The notes under the pieces were generated by a model. The model did no database searches. It was not told where the DNA came from and saw only the letters and a program-made list of their open reading frames with translations. Positions 1 through 5,787 of a stretch of DNA of 5,889 nucleotides are shown here, in pieces. Positions within the stretch are counted from its first letter, which is position 1. Every line of letters begins with the position of its first letter. A program made the translations under genes and the position numbers. The stretch is taken from positions 1-5,889 of the forward strand of contig JAKQBQ010000015.1 in the NCBI GenBank assembly GCA_029574055.1, given 5' to 3'. The DNA is from Methanobacteriota archaeon (GTDB taxonomy: Archaea; Thermoplasmatota; Thermoplasmata; Methanomassiliicoccales; Methanomethylophilaceae).

Positions 1-563
1 TGCTTAAGCCGCTGACAGATGAAAAGGCCGGCATCGTAGGGGGACACCCGATACCCACCAACGACAAGAAGACGATTGCCGGGTTCGCTTCCCACATGAT
101 ATGGACCATGCACCACTATGTTTCAATGGTGCAGCCGAAGATCGGTGAGATAATCGCGTTCAGGGACATCGGCGCAAGGCTGCCGGCGAACACCAATGTG
201 GACGAGGACACCCTGAAGATGGTGATCGAATCCTCCGGATACAAGAGCATATACGCACCGGAAGCGAAAGTGTACAACAAGGGGCCGGAGAACATAAGCG
301 ACTTGGTCAAGCAGAGGACGAGGGTCAACATCGGCCAGCGGCATACCAAAAAGAAATACGATTTCGATATTCCGACATGGAACACAAGGATATTGCTCTC
401 GGCTTATGTTAAAGCCATGAGGGAATTGGGATTCAGACCCGTGAAGCTCATCGTTTTTACAGGCGTAGAGCTCTTCTCCAGGTTGAAGGCGCATCTTCAT
501 GTAAGGTCCGGAAAGGAAGACATCCCCGTGTGGGAGCCCGTGGGAACCACAAAGAAGCTATAA
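1..563 (+). CDS. Family 2 glycosyltransferase, 3' part (5' end outside window)
   Basis: Reading begins at base 3 in an open frame, giving 186 residues before TAA at 561-563; the N-terminal nucleotide-sugar half with the DxD motif lies outside the window. What remains fits the acceptor half of a GT-A fold GT2 enzyme: a GG-P-TN segment at bases 39-62 and an acidic DED at 201-209 in the context NVDEDTL, where GT2 enzymes carry the catalytic base. It also has a QRTRV stretch at 312-326 resembling the Q/RxxRW motif of processive GT2 enzymes, but lacking the Trp. The C-terminus (VWEP..TTKK) resembles the ends of many archaeal GT2 proteins. One modest hydrophobic stretch (LIVFTGVELF) near the end could be membrane associated. 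GT2 enzymes transfer sugar from a nucleotide-sugar, or dolichyl phosphate, on the cytoplasmic face. It is followed by a GT-C enzyme and a flippase, which suggests surface-glycan assembly. The family is well supported; the substrate cannot be told. Confidence 0.85.
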   Translation, partial: LKPLTDEKAGIVGGHPIPTNDKKTIAGFASHMIWTMHHYVSMVQPKIGEIIAFRDIGARLPANTNVDEDTLKMVIESSGYKSIYAPEAKVYNKGPENISDLVKQRTRVNIGQRHTKKKYDFDIPTWNTRILLSAYVKAMRELGFRPVKLIVFTGVELFSRLKAHLHVRSGKEDIPVWEPVGTTKKL

Positions 564-565
564 TG

Positions 566-573
566 CTATAAAT
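566..573 (+). promoter_or_regulatory. Possible TATA box for the exported-protein gene
   Basis: CTATAAAT lies just after the GT2 stop codon. A start of transcription about 25 bases downstream would fall near 593-598, giving a leader of roughly 20 bases before the ATG at 615 and leaving the TTG at 579 untranscribed. It is AT-rich against its surroundings but short, and no purine-rich BRE is obvious, so transcription could instead continue from the GT2 gene. Confidence 0.35.
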
Positions 574-614
574 GGCCCTTGCATAAGGTAATTGCCTGCT
601 GCGGGGACGACCGG

Positions 615-1628
615 ATGAAGTTTGACAGATTGGTTATGTTGGCGGTTGTGATCTGTGCGATAGTGCTTGCAGGCGAACTGATGGCGTACGGCCCGAATGT
701 CCAAAATTATGATGCTGACGCGGAGATGGAGGACGGCATGCTGAGCATATCGGTGTCATCGTCCGGCCCGGATGCGTATTCGGCGATCGTCATGGATAAC
801 GGGGAGTATCCCTCTCCGACGCAGCTTTACATATATCTTGATGAAAGGTACGGCGAGACATTCGCGGAAGCAAGGGATGCGATAGGCCTTAAAGGCCTGG
901 ATATTGAATATTCTATCGAACAGGTGCGCAGATCTCTGAACGTACGCGGGTTCGACGACATCGTCATATGCGGCGATGACCGGTTGTTAGAGATGCTGGA
1001 AGGCGGTGCGGGATCGAAAGCCCTTCTGGTCATGTCCTACGCCCTCCCGGAGAGCGTTTATTCCGGATCGGCGGACGACCCGATCTTCGAATGGGTGCGG
1101 CAGGGAGGCGCCCTTTACTGGATGGCGTCGCCCATCGGCATGTTCTACCGCGGAGAGAGCGGCCTTGTGGAGGTCAAGAACAGCGGCGAGATACTTTTCG
1201 GAAAGGACTGCATCAACACGGCCGGAGCGGATCTGGCACTATCTGTTTTGGACGCAGGAGGACTCACGAACGCCCTGTCCCTGAAATGGAACCGCGTCCT
1301 TTACGGCCTCGACGCTTCCGGAACGGAAGGCTCGCTTTCTATGGGATTCTCTCAGGATGGATACGCAAGCGTGTCGATGGTCCCCTTCGGCAGCGGGATG
1401 ATATGCGTGTTCGGAGGGAATTACGAAAGGAACCAATGCGATGATGTTGCACAGGTGATCGCTTCCGGGATATCCTGCTATTCGCAGATACTGAACATCG
1501 GAACGGGGACGGTCGTGAGGGATACAGCGGAGATGTCCTTCGAAATGCCGGATGGTGCTGCGGACATATCGGTCTACGTTTCGATAGGGGGATATTACAC
1601 TGTGTTCGGGAGGATCATAAGATGCTGA
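615..1628 (+). CDS. Exported or membrane-anchored protein of unknown function, possible Rossmann/GATase-like domain
   Basis: 337 residues from ATG 615. This start puts a short basic head (MKFDR) directly before a hydrophobic stretch (residues about 6-21), a signal peptide or N-terminal anchor, with GGGGA seven bases upstream. An in-frame TTG at 579 would add 12 residues and spoil that layout. After a Ser/Asp-rich region, the body alternates beta strands and loops: FDDIVICG at about 113-120, ALLVMSYALP at 136-145, WVRQGGALYWM at 160-170 and GSGMICVFGG at 259-268. This order recalls secreted proteins with a class I glutamine-amidotransferase-like fold (DUF4350/ThuA type), in which a WV..GG.L strand is typical. 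No catalytic Cys-His pair can be recognised, so a binding rather than enzymatic role is possible. There is no clear second membrane segment. Its last 7 bases overlap the start of the GT-C gene, implying translational coupling. I do not recognise a named family; the fold is a weak inference. Confidence 0.75.
   Translation: MKFDRLVMLAVVICAIVLAGELMAYGPNVQNYDADAEMEDGMLSISVSSSGPDAYSAIVMDNGEYPSPTQLYIYLDERYGETFAEARDAIGLKGLDIEYSIEQVRRSLNVRGFDDIVICGDDRLLEMLEGGAGSKALLVMSYALPESVYSGSADDPIFEWVRQGGALYWMASPIGMFYRGESGLVEVKNSGEILFGKDCINTAGADLALSVLDAGGLTNALSLKWNRVLYGLDASGTEGSLSMGFSQDGYASVSMVPFGSGMICVFGGNYERNQCDDVAQVIASGISCYSQILNIGTGTVVRDTAEMSFEMPDGAADISVYVSIGGYYTVFGRIIRC
1609..1613 (+). promoter_or_regulatory. 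Strong Shine-Dalgarno site inside the upstream gene
   Basis: GGAGG, extended by ATCA, matches the archaeal 16S 3' end and sits 8 bases before the ATG at 1622. It fixes the start of the GT-C gene and shows that ribosomes initiate while still within the end of the exported-protein gene. Confidence 0.8.
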
Positions 1629-3010
1629 ACAGCATTAGTTCTCCCATAACTTCTTTCAATTCGCTCATAAGGCACCCCATCTTCTTGATCGCGGCCGCAG
1701 GGATCGCAGTGAGGTTCTTGATCATTCCTTTCATGGGGGTTGGATACGACTCGGATTTCTGGGCGACGATAATCAGGAACCTCGACAGCGGACAAGGGTT
1801 GTATGGGTTGGAGGGGTACTATTACACCCCGGTTTGGGGGTACGTTCTGTCCTTCGAATCCGCTTTCCATGAGCTTTTCTCCCACATCGATGTGATGGGT
1901 CTGAGGGTGCCGGAGGCATTCCCTCTTGAGTCGTTCACAGATTGGTTCTTCTCCTCGACGGTCACTTCCGTCGCCTTCAACGCCTGGGTCAAGGTGCCCT
2001 TTGTGATCTGCGATTTGATAGTGGGATATCTCATCTACTGGCTCATAAAAGACAAGACCAATGATATGAGAAAGGCAACGATCGGATTCGCCCTGTGGTT
2101 CCTATGCCCTCTGGTGATAGGAGTGACGGCGATATCCGGGATGTTCGACACGTTCTCTGTGCTTTTCATCCTGCTTTGCATAATAATGATCAGGAAGGAC
2201 AAGCTCTTCCTCGGCGGAGTGCTTTTTTCCTTCGCGGTCCTGACAAAATTCTTCCCGTTCTACTTCGTATTCATTTTGATAGCATACATCTTGGTGATGC
2301 ACCGCGGCGACGGCAGGGCGCTGAGGTCGGTGGGAACAGCAGCCGCGGGTGCCGTTATCGCGTTCGTTGTGCTGATGGCGCCGCAGATCGCGGAAGGGCA
2401 GCTGGCTGAAAGCCTTCTTTTCATCACCGCAAGGGCGACGGCAGGCGATGGGATAATAGGAACGGAATTCGTATTCAACTGGGCAGTGGCAGTTTATATT
2501 GCGGCGGCTGCGGTCTCGGCATTCTTAGCGTACAGGCTGTGGAAGAAGGGCAGGGACGAGCTTGATGATTCGTTCTTCAAATACGCCCTGGTGATGACGG
2601 CTTTCTTGTTCGTGTACCCCCCGGCGCCGCAGTACCTCGTGCTCCTGATACCGTTCCTTGCGATATTCATAGTAACAAAGGACCATATGTTCAAATGGAG
2701 CTGGCTATTGGTGTCGGCGGGAGGACTGTGCTTCATCCTTGCAGGAAATTACGTTCTCCTCATGTCTTTGGGCGCATTCACCGATCTGATGTCTTTAGAC
2801 CACATAATGGAGATGGTCAAGAGTTTCCAAACCCCGGCTCTGATGGGTTTCTCGCCCATGTCCATCATGTACTACGTAGGCGGCGCGGTGCAGTATCTGG
2901 GGATACTGTCGGTGTTCTGGTACTTCATCAAGAGCAGATATATCGACGGCCCGGACGGGTTGGGGGTCAGGATATCGCGTTCTTTTTCTTATAAAAGGTC
3001 GAAAGTATGA
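1622..3010 (+). CDS. GT-C type integral membrane glycosyltransferase (GT87/DUF2029-like)
   Basis: 462 residues with about ten to eleven hydrophobic segments, roughly at 18-38, 124-141, 153-170, 174-190, 196-224, 236-253, 284-304, 320-350, 358-382 and 411-436. The GT-C signature is a large first outside loop (about 40-120) opening with GYDSDFW (41-47). This acidic pair, D43 and D45, is where GT-C enzymes hold their catalytic or metal-binding acid, and YYYTPVWGY (66-74) follows. SGMFDTFSVLF (172-182), LTKFFPFYF (207-215) and PPAPQYLVLLIPF (333-345) match conserved blocks of GT87, mannosyltransferase and ArnT-like proteins. Known GT-C enzymes use polyprenyl-phosphate sugars on the outer face and add them to lipid-linked glycans, lipids or proteins. 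The start is fixed by GGAGG at 1609-1613, and the gene overlaps its upstream neighbour by 7 bases, so the two are probably made together. Its 3' end overlaps the opposing VTT gene by 44 bases. Family assignment is good; the sugar and acceptor are unknown. Confidence 0.85.
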   Translation: MLNSISSPITSFNSLIRHPIFLIAAAGIAVRFLIIPFMGVGYDSDFWATIIRNLDSGQGLYGLEGYYYTPVWGYVLSFESAFHELFSHIDVMGLRVPEAFPLESFTDWFFSSTVTSVAFNAWVKVPFVICDLIVGYLIYWLIKDKTNDMRKATIGFALWFLCPLVIGVTAISGMFDTFSVLFILLCIIMIRKDKLFLGGVLFSFAVLTKFFPFYFVFILIAYILVMHRGDGRALRSVGTAAAGAVIAFVVLMAPQIAEGQLAESLLFITARATAGDGIIGTEFVFNWAVAVYIAAAAVSAFLAYRLWKKGRDELDDSFFKYALVMTAFLFVYPPAPQYLVLLIPFLAIFIVTKDHMFKWSWLLVSAGGLCFILAGNYVLLMSLGAFTDLMSLDHIMEMVKSFQTPALMGFSPMSIMYYVGGAVQYLGILSVFWYFIKSRYIDGPDGLGVRISRSFSYKRSKV

Positions 3011-3488
3011 AGCTTATCACGATCACTGCGAGAATGAAAGCAATGGTGTAGATCTCGGCATCGTTGCCGCTGAAGTACCTGAAGAAGAAGTCGTTCATCA
3101 GAAGTATCAATCCGTACTTGACGACGCATCCTACCACCACATACAGCATAGACCTCTTGAAGTTCCACCCGGCAATTTTGATGAAGGCGCCGCAGAAAGG
3201 TATCATCGGAGCCACGCGGTTCAGGAGTATCAGCCGTTCATCACCCAACACCAGGAAGCCTATGTATTTGTTGACGACCCGCTCGACCCTCTGCGGGATC
3301 CTCACATGGCTGACGATGAGATAAAGCACCGCAACCCCTATTATCTCGGCGATTATGGCCACAGTGAGCAGTTCGAGGCCGAACGAGAGCTCCGGCCGGT
3401 ACATGAACGAGATCACGAAGAACAATTCCGGAAGCGTGGGGAACACCAATGCGTCGACTAGGAAAATGAGGAAAATGCACAGCAGCAA
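2967..3488 (-). CDS. VTT/DedA-like (SNARE-associated Golgi type) membrane protein
   Basis: From TTG at 3488 the product has 173 residues with hydrophobic segments at about 2-29, 36-60, 91-107, 113-133 and 146-166 and a basic tail (YKKKN). FPTLPELFF (16-24) and the block NRVAPMIPFCG..IKIAGWNF (90-110) followed by VVVGCVVKYG (117-126) fit the R-x-P-x-x-P...AG...F...N/G pattern of DedA/VTT proteins. The bacterial relatives are lipid scramblases or polyprenyl-phosphate recycling factors, a role that would suit a glycan locus, but function here is inferred. Start: no in-frame ATG exists. TTG 3488 has GGGGAG six bases upstream and lies about 50 bases from a TATA-like box. However, the frame is open back to a TGA at 3552-3554, and that extra stretch reads like a natural N-terminal helix (EWIYGLFG..EWG), so the true start may lie upstream. 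Divergent from the flippase, convergent with the GT-C gene. Confidence 0.75.
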   Translation of the reverse strand: MLLCIFLIFLVDALVFPTLPELFFVISFMYRPELSFGLELLTVAIIAEIIGVAVLYLIVSHVRIPQRVERVVNKYIGFLVLGDERLILLNRVAPMIPFCGAFIKIAGWNFKRSMLYVVVGCVVKYGLILLMNDFFFRYFSGNDAEIYTIAFILAVIVISFILSTFYKKKNAIS

Positions 3489-3533
3489 CCCCCACTCCCC
3501 CCCAGAGCCGAAAAGGCCGTAGATCCATTCCCC

Positions 3534-3543
3534 AATATTTAAG
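3534..3543 (-). promoter_or_regulatory. TATA-like box for the VTT gene
   Basis: On the minus strand this reads CTTAAATATT. Start of transcription about 25 bases on would be near 3512, leaving a leader of roughly 24 bases that holds the GGGGAG site before TTG 3488. The spacing favours the TTG start, but the box is judged by eye only. Confidence 0.4.
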
Positions 3544-3582
3544 ATCCTAAATCACCCCTTGATCCGGAAGACGCATCCCAAG

Positions 3583-3610
3583 GCATGTCCATGCCGCCCA
3601 ATGTCCATGC
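3583..3610. repeat. Palindrome plus 10-base direct repeat in the divergent promoter region
   Basis: GGCATGTCCATGCC (3583-3596) is a perfect inverted repeat of two 6-base arms around TC. ATGTCCATGC occurs twice, at 3585-3594 and 3601-3610, 16 bases start to start; the second copy is only a partial dyad. The element lies about 40-75 bases upstream of the TATA-like boxes of both divergent genes (VTT and flippase), a place suited to an operator or activator site. The binding protein is unknown. Confidence 0.45.
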
Positions 3611-3650
3611 ACAATATAGTTGGTGGCAGTATAATTGTTTTCATGCTCAT

Positions 3651-3660
3651 TGTTAAATAG
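3651..3660 (+). promoter_or_regulatory. TATA-like box for the flippase gene
   Basis: TGTTAAATAG is AT-rich and would place the transcript start near 3680, leaving a leader of about 17-23 bases before GTG 3697 or 3703. A second AT-rich run, TATAATTG at 3630-3637, is a competing candidate. Confidence 0.35.
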
Positions 3661-3696
3661 GGACATTCGATAAGTTCACCATAATCCTGAAAGGTT

Positions 3697-5265
3697 GTGG
3701 AAGTGACAGAGGCTGAAGGCGGAGAGTTCTCGAAATATCTGGTACCGAACATGGTAACGAATGTTGCACGCACTCTGCTGACCGCTCTGATCGGCCTGAT
3801 GCTTGTGCCGTTCTTCATAGGCGAGCTTGGGATAGGAGTATACGGGATACTTCCGTTGGCGACTTCCGTGACCGCATACGTGATCATCATATCCGACGAG
3901 CTCACCAATGCATTCTCCAGATCCCTTATAATAGCGCTCCACAGGGGCGACTGGGACGAGTCCAATAAAGTGTATACTACGACAGTCATCGGGCTTGGGA
4001 AGATCGTGCTGATGCTTGTACCTGTCATCGTGATCATATCTGTAGCCTCGCCGTACATTTTCCAGACAGGCCCCAGCTCGGCGGCCGGCGTTCAGCTTCT
4101 GTTCCTGATGACCCTGTCGTCAGCGCTGCTGCTGTCGTTCTCGGCATGCTTCAACGGCATTTTCACCGCGTACAACAAAATGTACATCCTGTATACTGCG
4201 AGGATGGCGCACATCCTGCTGCAGGTGGTGCTGATACTATTGTTCTTCAACATGAACGGGGCATCCTTGGAGATGGTGGGCGCGGCGTATGCGGTGTCAG
4301 GAGTCGCTCTTTTCCTTGTCATTTGGATAGCATCCAAGAGGCTCTGCCCGCATCTCCGCATAGAGAGGCCGCGCTACGACCGCACCCTGCTCAGGGAGAT
4401 GAGTTCCCTCGGCATGTGGACGATAACCAGCAGGCTGGGGCTCCTCATGTTCATACAGGCGTCCATGGTCATCGTCAACATATTCATGGGGGCGGAGGAA
4501 GTGGCGGGGTTCGCCATCGTCGCCAACCTTATATCGATGACCAACACCGCATGTATGACCATAACCGCAGCGACCGCACCGTTCCTTTTCCGCAGCTATG
4601 CGGAGGGGGATATGGAGAATGTGATCAAGATATCGAAGGTCTCCATGAGATTCATCGGGCTGTTCGTCGCGTTCCCCATCGCATATCTCTGCATCTTTTC
4701 GCCGCAGATACTGGTCGCATGGGTCGGCGGAGAGTTCTCGTACCTTTCCCAGATGGTGGTGGTGATGTTCTTGGTCCAGCTGGCTGTATGCATCGCGAGC
4801 GTCCTCGAGACCATCCCGATACTCCTGATCAAGATGAGGCCGGTAGCTTACCTGACGCTGTCGGTCGGGGCCGGGAATATCATCATCGCGGCGGTCGCGG
4901 TCTCCTTCCTGGGGCTTGAGACCATGGGCGTGGCGATCGTTTGGACGATCTCGATGTTCGTTCTGAACGTGCTGCTGTATCCGTATGTCATAGCAAGGAT
5001 GACATCCTTGGAATGGTCTGCTTTCCTGAAGCCGATGATCCCGGGGCACATTGCGCTCGCTGCATGCCTGGCTATAGGATGGGTTGCGACACAGTTCTTC
5101 ACCCTGCCCACGACATGGACGGCGATACTCGGGGTTTTCTTCATAGCGTATGCGGTGTACTTCGTTGCCGCGCTGTCCTTGGGCATGAAGCGCGACGACA
5201 AGGATGTCCTGCGCAGCGTGATGCCCGCTCCCCTTGCAAAGCGGATACCGAGATGGCTGTTCTGA
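3697..5265 (+). CDS. Polysaccharide / lipid-linked glycan flippase, Wzx-like (MVF/MATE-like superfamily)
   Basis: 522 residues, the usual size for Wzx-type flippases, with about 12-14 hydrophobic segments spread over the whole length. The N-terminus is typical: after a short cytoplasmic head, NMVTNVARTLLTALIGLMLV (18-37) leads into PFFIGELGIGVYGILPLATS (38-57), the P..i..LG...yGi signature of this superfamily. A second half starts near 228-262 (LLREMSSLGMWTITSRLG), giving the two-lobe layout. A basic tail follows (MKRDDKD..., AKRIPRWLF). Such proteins turn undecaprenyl- or dolichyl-linked oligosaccharides from the cytoplasmic to the outer face for polymerisation or transfer to protein. The GT2 and GT-C genes nearby support this. 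Start: GTG 3697, or GTG 3703 six bases on; AAGGT at 3691-3695 is better spaced for 3703, and no in-frame ATG precedes the conserved region. No polymerase or oligosaccharyltransferase is seen in the window. The family is secure; the glycan is unknown. Confidence 0.88.
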   Translation: MEVTEAEGGEFSKYLVPNMVTNVARTLLTALIGLMLVPFFIGELGIGVYGILPLATSVTAYVIIISDELTNAFSRSLIIALHRGDWDESNKVYTTTVIGLGKIVLMLVPVIVIISVASPYIFQTGPSSAAGVQLLFLMTLSSALLLSFSACFNGIFTAYNKMYILYTARMAHILLQVVLILLFFNMNGASLEMVGAAYAVSGVALFLVIWIASKRLCPHLRIERPRYDRTLLREMSSLGMWTITSRLGLLMFIQASMVIVNIFMGAEEVAGFAIVANLISMTNTACMTITAATAPFLFRSYAEGDMENVIKISKVSMRFIGLFVAFPIAYLCIFSPQILVAWVGGEFSYLSQMVVVMFLVQLAVCIASVLETIPILLIKMRPVAYLTLSVGAGNIIIAAVAVSFLGLETMGVAIVWTISMFVLNVLLYPYVIARMTSLEWSAFLKPMIPGHIALAACLAIGWVATQFFTLPTTWTAILGVFFIAYAVYFVAALSLGMKRDDKDVLRSVMPAPLAKRIPRWLF

Positions 5266-5269
5266 GACG

Positions 5270-5283
5270 CTTGCTTCCGCAAG
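5270..5283 (+). other. Small stem-loop just after the flippase stop
   Basis: CTTGC (5270-5274) and GCAAG (5279-5283) form a 5-pair stem around TTCC, starting 5 bases after the stop codon. No T-tract follows, so it is not a convincing terminator; it might mark or protect the mRNA end. It could be chance. Confidence 0.25.
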
Positions 5284-5323
5284 AAGTAAAAGAAGACTTC
5301 GTCACAGGCTTTCCCATAGGCAG

Positions 5324-5333
5324 TACTAAATAC
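5324..5333 (+). promoter_or_regulatory. TATA-like box for the L7Ae-S28e operon
   Basis: TACTAAATAC lies about 25-30 bases before 5355, so the transcript would begin near the CTCTTTAAGAG sequence and carry a leader of about 56 bases. It is embedded in a short inverted repeat, AGTA-CTAAA-TACT (5322-5334). CTTTAAGA at 5357-5364 is a competing box that would shorten the leader to about 25 bases. Confidence 0.4.
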
Positions 5334-5353
5334 TAGCAGGGGATAGCTCGGAT

Positions 5354-5366
5354 GCTCTTTAAGAGC
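5354..5366 (+). repeat. Inverted repeat in the L7Ae leader, able to pair with the Shine-Dalgarno region
   Basis: GCTCTT and AAGAGC flank a single T. As RNA the loop would need to open by a pair or two. The left part, CTCTTT (5355-5360), is also complementary to AAAGAG (5396-5401), which runs into the GAGGT ribosome site, so two exclusive pairings are possible. Confidence 0.4.
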
Positions 5367-5372
5367 CGATGA

Positions 5373-5403
5373 ATGATGACGGCGCTATACGCCGGAAAGA
5401 GGT
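5373..5403 (+). promoter_or_regulatory. Candidate kink-turn in the L7Ae mRNA leader (autoregulatory L7Ae site)
   Basis: The bases read, in order: AUGAUGA, a perfect box C (5373-5379), whose parts act as the three-base bulge GAU (5375-5377) and GA (5378-5379); a 5-pair stem CGGCG/CGCCG (5380-5384 with 5390-5394) closed by CUAUA; then GA (5395-5396). Tandem G-A pairs next to a three-base bulge and a GC stem are the core of a kink-turn, in the same order as in the U4 5' stem-loop. L7Ae binds such motifs, and control of archaeal L7Ae by a kink-turn in its own leader has been reported. Bound protein would lie against the Shine-Dalgarno GAGGT (5399-5403). The weak point is the C-stem: only U5374-A5397 pairs cleanly next to the bulge. 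Confidence 0.55.
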
Positions 5404-5410
5404 AATTAAA

Positions 5411-5776
5411 ATGTCCGTATTTGTAAGGTTTGAGACACCGAAAGACCTGTCTGACAAAGCATACACGCTCGCCGAGCTCGCAAGGGACGGCGGAAAGATA
5501 AAGAAAGGGACCAATGAGGTCACAAAAGCCGTAGAACGCGGGGCCGCCGCCATGGTCATAATGGCGACAGACGTGAACCCCCCTGAGATACTCGCGCACA
5601 TTCCTGCATTATGCGAAGAGAGGAATGTCGCTTATGTGTACGTTCCCAGCAAAGCAGAGCTCGGGAACGCGATCGGCCTCGAGAAGCCCACAGCATCCAT
5701 AGCGATCATCGATGTGGGAAAAGGAAAGCCGATCTGCGACGAGATCACCCAAGCGGTCAAAGCACTGAAGAAGTGA
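5411..5776 (+). CDS. rpl7ae: Ribosomal protein L7Ae (eL8), kink-turn binding protein
   Basis: 121 residues, the normal archaeal length. L7Ae binds kink-turns in 23S rRNA, in box C/D and H/ACA guide RNAs and in RNase P, so it serves in the ribosome, in rRNA methylation and pseudouridylation and in tRNA processing. Visible family features are the RNA-contacting GTNEVTKAVERG (33-44), the core strand MVIMATDVNPPE (48-59), the ALCEERNVAYVYVPSK segment (66-81) and the specificity loop GLEKPTAS (89-96). The start is ATG 5411, where GAGGT (5399-5403) lies 7 bases upstream and the protein begins in register with relatives. An in-frame ATG at 5369 would add a charged 14-residue head encoded by the leader structure and is unlikely. 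S28e follows after 11 bases, the standard archaeal operon, usually continuing with L24e. The leader carries a candidate kink-turn, pointing to self-regulation. Confidence 0.96.
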   Translation: MSVFVRFETPKDLSDKAYTLAELARDGGKIKKGTNEVTKAVERGAAAMVIMATDVNPPEILAHIPALCEERNVAYVYVPSKAELGNAIGLEKPTASIAIIDVGKGKPICDEITQAVKALKK

Positions 5777-5782
5777 AGGTGG
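5777..5782 (+). promoter_or_regulatory. Shine-Dalgarno site of S28e
   Basis: AGGTGG begins right after the L7Ae stop codon and lies 5 bases before ATG 5788. It confirms the S28e start and translation from a shared transcript. Confidence 0.7.
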
Positions 5783-5787
5783 TTTGA

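Noticed and set aside
579..614. TTG start adding 12 residues to the exported protein
   Set aside because: It would put CCGDDR before the signal-type hydrophobic stretch, has no ribosome site, and lies before the transcript start expected from the TATA-like box at 566-573.
3064..3324. 86-residue + strand frame opposite the VTT gene
   Set aside because: It is antisense to the conserved core of the VTT protein and lacks a ribosome site; the minus frame explains the sequence.
3552..4058. 168-residue open frame on the minus strand over the flippase 5' end and intergenic region
   Set aside because: It lies antisense to the clearly conserved flippase N-terminus, has Ser/Thr/Pro-rich low-information sequence and no ribosome site; a shadow frame.
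4146..4919. 257-residue + strand frame inside the flippase gene
   Set aside because: Its His/Arg/Gly-rich composition is that of an out-of-frame reading of a membrane-protein gene; the overlapping flippase frame has family signatures.
4297..5049. 250-residue minus-strand frame opposite the flippase
   Set aside because: Extremely rich in Asp, Arg, His and Tyr with no recognisable domain, as expected from the antisense of hydrophobic codons.
5373..5403. Box C/D guide RNA suggested by the AUGAUGA box C
   Set aside because: No box D (CUGA) follows at a suitable distance before the L7Ae start, and the element fits a leader kink-turn better.
5369..5410. Upstream in-frame ATG that would extend L7Ae by 14 residues
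   Set aside because: There is no ribosome site before it, the added residues are not L7Ae-like, and ATG 5411 has a well-spaced GAGGT.
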